Source of the DNA: Spirochaetota bacterium
Lineage (GTDB): Bacteria; Spirochaetota; UBA4802; UB4802
Assembly (NCBI GenBank): GCA_029907515.1
Contig: JARYLT010000008.1
Span: forward strand, 1-57,301
Reading direction: 5' to 3'
Length of the DNA: 57,301 bases
Shown: positions 28,102 through 36,533 of the stretch, piece by piece
Layout of the letters: each line of letters starts with the position of its first letter
Numbering within the stretch: the first letter of the stretch is position 1
The notes under the pieces: generated by a model
Seen by the model: only the letters and a program-made list of their open reading frames with translations
The model's database searches: none
Told to the model about the DNA's origin: nothing
Made by a program: the position numbers and the translations under genes

Positions 28102-29103
28102 TTATACTGTGTTAATATCATTGGCCCCCAGCTTTATTTTTCTGCCCTCAAATGTCAGTATATTGTTATTCACCAGATACTCAAGAGTGACAATAATCCA
28201 CCCTTTTGCTAACCATCTCCGCTCTAATGAGCGGGGATATATACTATTTAAAAGTCTGGCAAATGTTATGCCATGTGTTTCATTTGCAACAAGGGAGTAC
28301 ACCTGCCTGGTGCGTAGCTTTCGGTATTCTATAATTTCTTTTATTCTTTCTTTTGGATTATGGATAGTGCTGCCGTGAGCGCTCAATATTAGTTTTAAAT
28401 TGGGCAGGCATAAGCACGCTTCAAGAGTATCAAAATATTCCTGCAGGTTGGAACGAGGCGGACCAAGCCAGGTATAAATGCTTCGCAGGATATTGTCACC
28501 TGCAAATAGGATACCTTCTTTGTTATCATATAACATGATATGGTCATTGCAATGACCGGGTCCATGTATGATAGTAAAGTTATACCCATTTATTGCAATA
28601 GTTTCGCCTGGCCTTACCGTAGTGTCATGCGATTGCAGGAATGCAATACCATATACTTTTTTATACATGGTTCTGAAAACAACCTGAAGTGGTAATTCTG
28701 ATATACGCTCAAATACTGTAGAGTACCGGTATTTTTGCAATGTGCTCAATTTATATGAATTTCTATATGCATGTTTATTTGATAAAACACTGGCCATTTG
28801 CTCAGTAAGCATAACCTTAAGCCCGTAATGACTCTTCAATTGCTTTAATCCTGAAAAATGATCAGGATGCGAGTGGCTTGGCAATACCCGTAAAATCCGC
28901 CAGTTTTTATTACGGTTCTGTATAGAGTTAATTGCATCACCTACCAGGTGTATTGATGTATCATCCCCATAACCAGCATCAAAGATCAAACCATCATCAC
29001 CGGCAATGATATATACATTGACAGGGGGAGCAATTCTGCGTGGCTTGGACTGAACTATTTTAAAAATCCCAGGGTATATTTCTTCACAGGTACCCATTAC
29101 CAT
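28102..29103 (-). CDS. metallo-beta-lactamase-fold hydrolase
   Basis: 333 residues. Metal motif HSHPDH (LPSHSHPDHFSGL), then the second His in GPGHCNDHIMLY and FAGDNIL, and a late His in LSAHGSTIHNP. This is the layout of glyoxalase II/LACTB2-like enzymes, with a C-terminal winged-helix-like tail (EYRKLRTRQVYSLVANETHG onward). Reaction unknown; thioester or phosphodiester hydrolysis is likely. Lies 12 bp after prmA. Confidence 0.83.
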   Translation of the reverse strand: MVMGTCEEIYPGIFKIVQSKPRRIAPPVNVYIIAGDDGLIFDAGYGDDTSIHLVGDAINSIQNRNKNWRILRVLPSHSHPDHFSGLKQLKSHYGLKVMLTEQMASVLSNKHAYRNSYKLSTLQKYRYSTVFERISELPLQVVFRTMYKKVYGIAFLQSHDTTVRPGETIAINGYNFTIIHGPGHCNDHIMLYDNKEGILFAGDNILRSIYTWLGPPRSNLQEYFDTLEACLCLPNLKLILSAHGSTIHNPKERIKEIIEYRKLRTRQVYSLVANETHGITFARLLNSIYPRSLERRWLAKGWIIVTLEYLVNNNILTFEGRKIKLGANDINTV

Positions 29104-29115
29104 GCACCATCACGT

Positions 29116-29928
29116 TTACTTTTTAAAAACCAGGCAATGCCATTCGTCCATGATGTTTTTATCAACAAGTGTGCAATACTTTTGCATTAATGCAATAATT
29201 CCTTGTGCCCAGCGGTCATGGATGCCGCTGGCTATTAACGTTCCACCTTTTTCAACCAGAGACGCTATTGCAGCAGCATTTTTTTCAATAATATCCGATA
29301 GCAAATTTGCAACAACAATTGTATACTGTGTTTCACTTCTCACTTTTGCAATATCAGAAACAAAAAAATTAATTCTGTTACACCCATTGTATGCTGCATT
29401 TTCCTGTGCACGCTGTATTGCCAGTGGATCAATATCAAATGCATCAATGGTGCCAAACCCAAAAAGCTCTGCTGCTATGGCAATAATTCCAGTACCGGTG
29501 CCAATATCACACAGTGAATACAACGAACGTTTTTCTGGTGCGATAGTATCTGTAATGGACTCAAGTGTTTGAATACACATGCGTGTGGTGGGATGGGTTC
29601 CATCACCAAAGGCATCCTTTGGATTAATGGCAATGGTGTATTTGTATGAGCTATCGCACATCTTTCCTTTTGTTGCTGGATAAATAAATACAGAAGGGGT
29701 TACTGCTATACCATTGAACGAATCAAGATAGCGGTATTTCCAGACTTCTTCATCAAGTGTTTGTATGAAAAGAATATAATCACGCGCACATGCAGGGATT
29801 TCTTCCTCAGAATTGAACAGGGCAATTACTGCTTTTTTATCATATAATATGGATATACTCTGGGCATGCTCTTCAAGCTTGTTGCTCAATTCTTCATCAA
29901 GGTCAGCAGTAAAATACACCTGAAACAT
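29116..29928 (-). CDS. prmA: ribosomal protein L11 methyltransferase PrmA-like
   Basis: 270 residues. SAM motifs DIGTGTGIIAIAAELFG and DAFDIDPLAIQRAQENAAYN, preceded by KDAFGDGTHPTTRMC and followed by VVANLLSDIIEKNA, are the PrmA signature set. Trimethylates L11; often dispensable. Lies 6 bp after nrdJ. Confidence 0.9.
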   Translation of the reverse strand: MFQVYFTADLDEELSNKLEEHAQSISILYDKKAVIALFNSEEEIPACARDYILFIQTLDEEVWKYRYLDSFNGIAVTPSVFIYPATKGKMCDSSYKYTIAINPKDAFGDGTHPTTRMCIQTLESITDTIAPEKRSLYSLCDIGTGTGIIAIAAELFGFGTIDAFDIDPLAIQRAQENAAYNGCNRINFFVSDIAKVRSETQYTIVVANLLSDIIEKNAAAIASLVEKGGTLIASGIHDRWAQGIIALMQKYCTLVDKNIMDEWHCLVFKK

Positions 29929-29934
29929 GCAACA

Positions 29935-32232
29935 TTACCCACAACGTGAAAAACCACACATACGACATACTGAACAGCCCGATTCAAATTCCAGTGGGCC
30001 GTGACATTCAGGGCACACACCCACCATAACCGTTTCGCTTCCTTTGCCGTTTGTTTCTGCTATATTTTTATACATGTCCTCAATGCTTTCACTTTGCTGA
30101 GCATCAGGATTTATATAGCGCTCCATGGCTTTTGCTATTGCATCAGCGCAGGAATAAATCTTGCCGCCCTTAACCCATGCCTGGTTTGGACAGCGCACAC
30201 CTTTAAGCTGCTTGATTATCTGCTGTGGTTCAATACCGGAACGCAGCGACAGCGAGATTAACCTGCTCACTGCCTCCGTCTGACTTGCTGCACAACCACC
30301 GGCTTTACCCATGGTGGCAAATACCTCAAACAAGCCATGCTCATCTTCGTTGATAGTGACGTACAATGATCCACAGCCGGTATTCATCTTTAATGTTTTG
30401 CCCCAGGTAACTTCCTTACGTGGACGCGGCTGTATTTTTAATACCGGGCGTTCCAGAGGCTTTTCTTTTTCAACCTGCAATACCTGTGATTCTCGTGATC
30501 CATCACGGTATACTGTTATGCCCTTACATCCCAGTTCAAACGCCAGTTTATATACGGTTTCAATATCCTGCAGTGTTGCAGAATTGGGGAAATTAACAGT
30601 TTTAGAAACAGCATTATCAACAAACTCTTGAAAAGCAGCCTGTATGCGTACATGCCACTGAGGCGTAATATCATGTGCGGTAACAAAGATTGCTTTTATA
30701 TCATCGGGGACTTCGTTGATATGAGCTACTGAACCTGTTTTTGCAACCTTCTGCATCAGTTCTTCGCTGTAGATACCTTTCTGTTTGCAATATTCCACAA
30801 ACAGCGGATTTGACTCAACAAGCTTATTGTTATCAAGCACATTGCGTACATAGGCAAGGGCAAATATTGGTTCAACACCACTTGATGTACCGGCTATAAT
30901 ACTTATGGTGCCCGTTGGAGCTATTGTGGTGGTAGTAGCATTGCGAAGAGGTTCCTGCCCTTTTTCAGCATACTCTGAAAGCGGAAAGTTTGGGAATGCG
31001 CCACGCTCCTTTGCCAGAGCACGTGAAGCCTCTTTAGAAGCTTCCTGAATGGTTGCCATAACATTCTTTGCAATGCTCAATGCCGCCTCAGAATTATATG
31101 GAATACCAAGCGCTACGAGCATGTCGGCAAAACCCATAACGCCAAGTCCAATTTTACGGTTGGCTTTTGTATTTTCTTCAATCATGGGAAGAGGGTACTT
31201 ATTTACATCAATTACATTATCAAGAAAATGCACTGCCTTATAGGTTAAGTCTTTTAATAATTCATAATCGATAGATGCTGCACCACCATTATGCACCACA
31301 CATCGGGCCAGGTTAATTGAACCTAAATTGCATGATTCATACGGCAATAGTGGTTGCTCGCCACAGGGATTGGTGCTTTCAATAAGACCAATTTTCTTTA
31401 ATACATTCTTTTCATTTATCCTGTCAATAAACACTATACCCGGCTCACCATTTTTCCATGCCATTTGCACAATAAGTTCAAACACTTCACGTGCCTTTAG
31501 CTTTCCTGCTGACTTTCCACTTCGTGGATTAATAAGATCATATTCTTCATCATTTTCAACTGCTTTCATGAAGGCATCACTTACTGCCACTGAGCAGTTA
31601 AAATTGGTAAGTGCATCATTTTTTTCCTTGGCACGGATAAATTCTATGATATCAGGATGTGTAACATGCAATATTGCCATATTTGCACCACGTCGAGTAC
31701 CACCCTGCTTGATGGTTTCTGTGGCAGCATTAAATATATTCATAAAGGATACGGGACCACTGGATACCCCTTTGGTAGTCTGAACTACATCATTTTTGGG
31801 CCGCAACCTGGAAAAAGAAAAACCAGTGCCCCCACCACTTTTATGAATTAATGCCATATACTTTATTGCATCAAATATACCATCCATGGAATCTTCAACT
31901 GGCAACACAAAACACGCAGAAAGCTGACCCAGTGGCCTGCCTGCATTCATTAATGTTGGGCTGTTTGGTATAAAAAGCAGGTCAACCATCATTTCATAAA
32001 ATGTGGTTGCTACCTGATTAACATGTCTTGCATCTTTTCCGTACAACAAATCGGCTGAAGCAATGTATTTTGCAATGCGCTCAAACATCTGGCGCGGTGT
32101 TTCAATAACATTTCCTTCCTCATCTTTTGCCAGATACCGCTTTTCAAGAACTATACGAGCATTTTCAGTAAGCTGAGGCTCTTTATCAGAATGTATTGTT
32201 ATTTCATTCCAGTTCTGTACTTTTGCACTCAC
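29935..32232 (-). CDS. nrdJ: vitamin B12-dependent ribonucleoside-diphosphate reductase (class II)
   Basis: 765 residues from a GTG at 32232, which has GGAGG 7 nt upstream; the frame also runs to an ATG at 32277 with no such site. Reduces ribonucleotides using adenosylcobalamin. LSACFVLP carries the first redox Cys (C107), NPCGEQPLLPYESCNLGSINL the radical-site Cys region, and the C terminus has a zinc-ribbon-like CPECHGPLEF...CRMCGFSRCG with the shuttle cysteines. This matches the oxygen-independent NrdJ form with a C-terminal zinc ribbon. No B12 riboswitch is visible in its short leader. Confidence 0.95.
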   Translation of the reverse strand: MSAKVQNWNEITIHSDKEPQLTENARIVLEKRYLAKDEEGNVIETPRQMFERIAKYIASADLLYGKDARHVNQVATTFYEMMVDLLFIPNSPTLMNAGRPLGQLSACFVLPVEDSMDGIFDAIKYMALIHKSGGGTGFSFSRLRPKNDVVQTTKGVSSGPVSFMNIFNAATETIKQGGTRRGANMAILHVTHPDIIEFIRAKEKNDALTNFNCSVAVSDAFMKAVENDEEYDLINPRSGKSAGKLKAREVFELIVQMAWKNGEPGIVFIDRINEKNVLKKIGLIESTNPCGEQPLLPYESCNLGSINLARCVVHNGGAASIDYELLKDLTYKAVHFLDNVIDVNKYPLPMIEENTKANRKIGLGVMGFADMLVALGIPYNSEAALSIAKNVMATIQEASKEASRALAKERGAFPNFPLSEYAEKGQEPLRNATTTTIAPTGTISIIAGTSSGVEPIFALAYVRNVLDNNKLVESNPLFVEYCKQKGIYSEELMQKVAKTGSVAHINEVPDDIKAIFVTAHDITPQWHVRIQAAFQEFVDNAVSKTVNFPNSATLQDIETVYKLAFELGCKGITVYRDGSRESQVLQVEKEKPLERPVLKIQPRPRKEVTWGKTLKMNTGCGSLYVTINEDEHGLFEVFATMGKAGGCAASQTEAVSRLISLSLRSGIEPQQIIKQLKGVRCPNQAWVKGGKIYSCADAIAKAMERYINPDAQQSESIEDMYKNIAETNGKGSETVMVGVCPECHGPLEFESGCSVCRMCGFSRCG

Positions 32233-32346
32233 ACAAATTCCTCCATAAAATAATAATACACAGTTATATACCTGCAAATAATGTATTCAATTATAAAAAA
32301 ATAATCAATACTACTATGAAATACTATGATTATGCGGGAATCAAAA

Positions 32347-32374
32347 ATACTAAGTACGTATTAATATTTGTCAA
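32347..32374 (-). promoter_or_regulatory. predicted sigma-70 promoter of nrdJ
   Basis: Minus strand TTGACA (32369-32374), 16-nt spacer, TAGTAT (32347-32352). Leader to the GTG would be about 105 nt. No NrdR-box palindrome was recognised. Confidence 0.5.
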
Positions 32375-32451
32375 CAACCATTTATTAAAAAGTTATACTC
32401 AACCATACGCTATCGTTAGCTGAAGAAGTTATATTGGCAATCAGGGTTTAA

Positions 32452-33540
32452 TTAACTCTGTTCCACCATTGAATAAAATTCTTTAAAAAGATATCGCGAA
32501 TCGTGAGGACCTGGATTTGCTTCAGGATGATACTGTACACAGAATAAAGGCAGTTTTTTATGACGTAATCCTTCAACAGTGGTATCGTTACAGTTGATAT
32601 GTGTTATCTCAATATCCGGAATCTTTTTTGTGGATTCATAATCCACGGCAAACCCATGATTCTGCGAGGTTATTTCAACTTTTTGTGTTAATACATTTTT
32701 TACCGGCTGATTCCCACCCCTGTGGCCAAACTTCAATTTATACGTCTTAGCCCCCAAACCAAGCGCCAGCAACTGATGCCCTAAACATATCCCAAAACAG
32801 GGTATCTCAGTCTTAAGAATATCTTTCACCAATACCTTTGCATAATCAACTGCATCGGGATCCCCGGGACCATTTGACAAAAACACACCTTTAATAGTAG
32901 TATTTTTTAATACTTCCGATAACGGTGTGATGCCTGGATATACAGTAACATTAAACCCTTCAGCGGTAAGCAGCCGTAAAATGTTGGTTTTAACACCAAA
33001 GTCAAATACAGCAATAGTTGGCGCCGTGTCACGGTGTGTACCAAATGTATATGGTTTCTGGCACATGACATTGCGGGTTAAATCAAGTCCAGCCATGGAC
33101 GGATGAGAAAGCACCTTTTCAAGTGCTCCAGCCTTATCCAGAAAAATGCCTGCACGCATTGCCCCTTTGTCACGTATATGGCGGGTTAATTTTCTGGTAT
33201 CAACACCTTCAATGCCGGGAACCTTATATTCTTTCAGATAGTCATCAAGTGAACGTTTAGCTCTGAAATTGGAGTATGTTTTGCTATATTCTTTAACTAC
33301 AAATCCTGCAACCTGAACACGCGATGATTCAACATCCTCATCATTTACACCATAATTACCAATCATGGGGTACGTCATGGCAACTATCTGACCGTTGTAT
33401 GATGGGTCGGTCAAAACCTCCTGATACCCACTCATAGAGGTGTTAAATACCACCTCGCCCAACGCTTCACCTTCCCAGCCAAATTGAGTGCCCTCAAATG
33501 TTGTTCCGTCCTCTAATATAAGAAATGCTTTTTCAGGCAT
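32452..33540 (-). CDS. carA: carbamoyl-phosphate synthase small subunit
   Basis: 362 residues. Glutaminase that feeds ammonia to CarB for pyrimidine and arginine synthesis. N-terminal CPSase_sm_chain domain (FNTSMSGYQEVLTDPSY), then a class I amidotransferase with the nucleophile C252 in CFGICLGHQ and the His/Glu of YHPEANPGP. carB is not adjacent in this window. Confidence 0.97.
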   Translation of the reverse strand: MPEKAFLILEDGTTFEGTQFGWEGEALGEVVFNTSMSGYQEVLTDPSYNGQIVAMTYPMIGNYGVNDEDVESSRVQVAGFVVKEYSKTYSNFRAKRSLDDYLKEYKVPGIEGVDTRKLTRHIRDKGAMRAGIFLDKAGALEKVLSHPSMAGLDLTRNVMCQKPYTFGTHRDTAPTIAVFDFGVKTNILRLLTAEGFNVTVYPGITPLSEVLKNTTIKGVFLSNGPGDPDAVDYAKVLVKDILKTEIPCFGICLGHQLLALGLGAKTYKLKFGHRGGNQPVKNVLTQKVEITSQNHGFAVDYESTKKIPDIEITHINCNDTTVEGLRHKKLPLFCVQYHPEANPGPHDSRYLFKEFYSMVEQS

Positions 33541-33596
33541 AACCTACCTTTCTATTATCAGTTTGTATATCCATTATATTGCAACAGGGTTTTGCT

Positions 33597-35036
33597 TCAA
33601 TAATTTTTAGAAAAATATGTGTAAAAACACAGTTCATTGCCAAAGCTACTCATCCCAACATTAATGGGGGTAATATTGTGCGATAGTTCATAGGAATAAA
33701 CCGTATATGCTGGAGTGGCAAGCCATGCATGGAAAAGCTCCACCACTTTTATCCCTGCTAATATACCAAGCAGTATATTTCGGTTACCAGCCTGCTTATA
33801 TGCAACCACTCCTCCCAGTGTAAATTCAGAAAGCCAGTAGCCATATCCCCACAATCTATTACCTTTATAGAAAAGACCTCCTCCCGGAACTATCGCCGAA
33901 ACAAGAACTGCCGTTACATCCTTATCTGCAAAAAATGGCGGTAGATACCGGTGCCTTTCGTATGCATACGCCAGCTGATCAAAAAACGCCACCGTATACG
34001 TAACTGGAAGGGTTGCCCACAGATACACATGCAGCCGATACTGTGCATCCGTTTTGTCACGATCCTGTATCCATGGAAAAAAATTGACTTTCCCCTTCCC
34101 AAGCGCAGGAACAAGTCCTAACTGCATCATCACTGCAGCTGCACCTGTATACACCCCCTCCCACCGTGGCTCAGTATGCGTAAACCCCAGATAATGTGTT
34201 GCCAAAAATGCGCCGTATCCTGGAAGCAGGATATTACCAAATGGATTAACAACACAACAGGCTTCAATTGCACGTTTGCTGTCACTATCACCTTTTAACA
34301 ATTCCTTGCCCGAACGCTCAAAGACTACATTTTCATGAATCTTTGCAGTGATAGCTTCAAGCAAATCCTTTTTACAAACAGTGGAGTTTAATGCAAGCAT
34401 ATCACCTGAAGTATAGTCACCATCAAGCTGTACCAGCGCTGTATAGCGACGCACAACGTGGACGGTGCATTGTTTTCCGTTTACCAGTGTATATGTTTTT
34501 TCGGCAAGTCCATGCCATTGCCCGGCATTGACAACATAGGTACGCGCATCAATTTTTGTTTTTACAGTGCACTGTAATACATCCTGATGGCGCTTGATAA
34601 TCTCCCGTTTAACTTTCAGAGGAATATTTCTGGCAATGGTTCCCTGCACTGTTACTGTTTCTTCCTTAAACGCTACTTTGTCATCCAGCGGTTTAAATGA
34701 AAGTTCACAGTAATACACCGGGCCCACCAGAAACACCCGCATATATACCAGTAACGATACCCCATACAGGTGTGCTTTGCCAATAATATCACCTGGTGCT
34801 TGTACATCCGTCATGCTGACGAAACTTTCAGCATCAGCCGGTACAAGCTGCTTGCATTCCTCAAAGGCTTCCTTTACCGCGTTTTGCGTTATGCTGCTCA
34901 AAGCTTGTATCATTGGTGTCTGTATGCTTGTATTAATGATAATGACATCAACAGGCATATCATCTGCATACACTGCTTTCATGCATAGCATTGCATACAC
35001 TGGCAGCAAACATATTATTAAAAATGCATTGCGCAT
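33597..35036 (-). CDS. secreted/membrane protein, paralogue of the next upstream gene
   Basis: 479 residues with an N-terminal signal (IICLLPVYAMLCMKAVYA). The first ~270 residues look periplasmic; the C-terminal part has several hydrophobic segments. It shares with the 35018-36493 gene a C-terminal module with GGGLFYKGNRLWGYGYW, a hydrophobic stretch, then IKVVELFHAW. That module resembles the DUF5683-type Gly-Leu-Phe-Tyr-Lys-Gly motif. Overlaps that neighbour by 19 bp. Function unknown. Confidence 0.6.
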   Translation of the reverse strand: MRNAFLIICLLPVYAMLCMKAVYADDMPVDVIIINTSIQTPMIQALSSITQNAVKEAFEECKQLVPADAESFVSMTDVQAPGDIIGKAHLYGVSLLVYMRVFLVGPVYYCELSFKPLDDKVAFKEETVTVQGTIARNIPLKVKREIIKRHQDVLQCTVKTKIDARTYVVNAGQWHGLAEKTYTLVNGKQCTVHVVRRYTALVQLDGDYTSGDMLALNSTVCKKDLLEAITAKIHENVVFERSGKELLKGDSDSKRAIEACCVVNPFGNILLPGYGAFLATHYLGFTHTEPRWEGVYTGAAAVMMQLGLVPALGKGKVNFFPWIQDRDKTDAQYRLHVYLWATLPVTYTVAFFDQLAYAYERHRYLPPFFADKDVTAVLVSAIVPGGGLFYKGNRLWGYGYWLSEFTLGGVVAYKQAGNRNILLGILAGIKVVELFHAWLATPAYTVYSYELSHNITPINVGMSSFGNELCFYTYFSKNY

Positions 35037-36493
35037 GATATTCCAATTACCTTTTCATAAGGGTTTATTCTAAAATCAGGGGAAACATCTATAGAGCTCA
35101 TTTCACTGGTTACTGATAGTGCATATGGAACTGATACTGTATGAACTATCTCCACAATTTTTATAAGCGATAGTAACCCGGCAAAAGCATACATTGCTTT
35201 TGCATGAGAAGAACCCGTAGTATAGCTTTTATTCTGCTCATCCCAGCTCTGTGGCTTTGCATAGTTATACAGCAATCCATACACACATATATTGGTCAGA
35301 TGAAAATAAACATAGCCCCACAGGCGATTGCCTTTATAAAACATGCCACTTCCAGCCCCTATCAGAGCAAGATAGATTTCAGTAGTTGAGGAGCCCATGG
35401 TTGGCACCTGTCCCTGATATAAACGCGCCTGCTGCAGGTATTGATGTGAAAATGCATCAACAAAAGAAGGCATGCCACAGGCAAGGAGCATATACCAGGC
35501 AAAGTAATATGATGCCATCTGGTTACGCGAAATATCATTGTGATGTTTCTTTAACTCAGAAGGTCTGTTAACAAAACCCCAGATTTCAAGACCAATATAG
35601 GGCACCACATTACCTGCCCACAGGAGAAGCCCCCCATAATCTTCACTGGTATAGTAACCAAACAACGGGACAACAAGTGGCATTGACGCACTTGCAGGAA
35701 CAGTAAAAGCCATCAATATACAGCTATCCTCAACCTGTGACTTTTTAAAGACAATCTCTTTCTTTCTGCCGTAGTAGAAGTTTTTTATACTGTCAGCTTC
35801 CTTTTTAAAATTAATAAGAATTATTGAATCATCTGGAACTGTAGTAGCTACTGTATTGTTAAAAACATCAACTCTGCCTCCACGAACCAGCACCGTATAA
35901 TTGTCATACACAGTCTGTAGTGTATAAAAAGTATATGTGCCACTAATTACATAATCACCAGTAACAGTATTATTTTTCACTGTGAGAGGTACTGTATACT
36001 GCTCACACAGCTTAGCAATAAACTGCGATGCTATTTCCTCTGCAATGTAGCTTGCTTCACGGTCAGCTTTGTCCAGGATATTGACTGCAACCTTTGTGTT
36101 GTAACTGCAGAATTGTTTGCCATAGTATGGCATACCAAGCCCATACGCATTAATGGCTACCACATAGCCCTGTGCAGAGCGCTCCACAGTACCCATAACA
36201 ATAATCTGTAAATCAGCCTGACTGGCAAATTGCAGTATGCATTGCTCTTCATTACACGGCAGGCGCTGCAGTTGCTGAAGCAGATTATCAGGATTAATAA
36301 TATCAAATATGCCAAGTGACGTTGCAATATTTACACAATGACCCCGAATAAGCGTTGCTAAGTAATTTTCATCAGACGAATACCCACGTATAATACCAAA
36401 CCCTGCTTTGGGTTTAGCATACACGGAAAAAGAAAATAAAACAACATACAGTACTATGATGCTGGCTATAGTATGTTTTTTAGGGATAGTCAC
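35018..36493 (-). CDS. secreted/membrane protein, paralogue of the next downstream gene
   Basis: 491 residues from a GTG at 36493 (AGAAGG 5 nt upstream; the frame also opens with a TTG at 36520). Signal peptide ASIIVLYVVLFSFSVYA. An N-terminal periplasmic domain has Cys pairs (CVNIATSLG ... PCNEEQC). Residues ~215-265 (YVISGTYTFYTLQTVYDNYTVLVRGG, VPDDSIILIN) look like a beta-domain. The C terminus repeats the motif GSGMFYKGNRLWGYVYF ... LIKIVEIVHTV shared with the 33597 gene. Function unknown. Confidence 0.6.
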   Translation of the reverse strand: MTIPKKHTIASIIVLYVVLFSFSVYAKPKAGFGIIRGYSSDENYLATLIRGHCVNIATSLGIFDIINPDNLLQQLQRLPCNEEQCILQFASQADLQIIVMGTVERSAQGYVVAINAYGLGMPYYGKQFCSYNTKVAVNILDKADREASYIAEEIASQFIAKLCEQYTVPLTVKNNTVTGDYVISGTYTFYTLQTVYDNYTVLVRGGRVDVFNNTVATTVPDDSIILINFKKEADSIKNFYYGRKKEIVFKKSQVEDSCILMAFTVPASASMPLVVPLFGYYTSEDYGGLLLWAGNVVPYIGLEIWGFVNRPSELKKHHNDISRNQMASYYFAWYMLLACGMPSFVDAFSHQYLQQARLYQGQVPTMGSSTTEIYLALIGAGSGMFYKGNRLWGYVYFHLTNICVYGLLYNYAKPQSWDEQNKSYTTGSSHAKAMYAFAGLLSLIKIVEIVHTVSVPYALSVTSEMSSIDVSPDFRINPYEKVIGISCAMHF

Positions 36494-36533
36494 ACAAACC
36501 TTCTCATACCAGGTATTCAAAATTCTTTATAGA

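Noticed and set aside
32232-32451. B12 (cobalamin) riboswitch ahead of nrdJ
   Set aside because: The leader is only about 105 nt, has no B12-box-like sequence, and is too short for the class.
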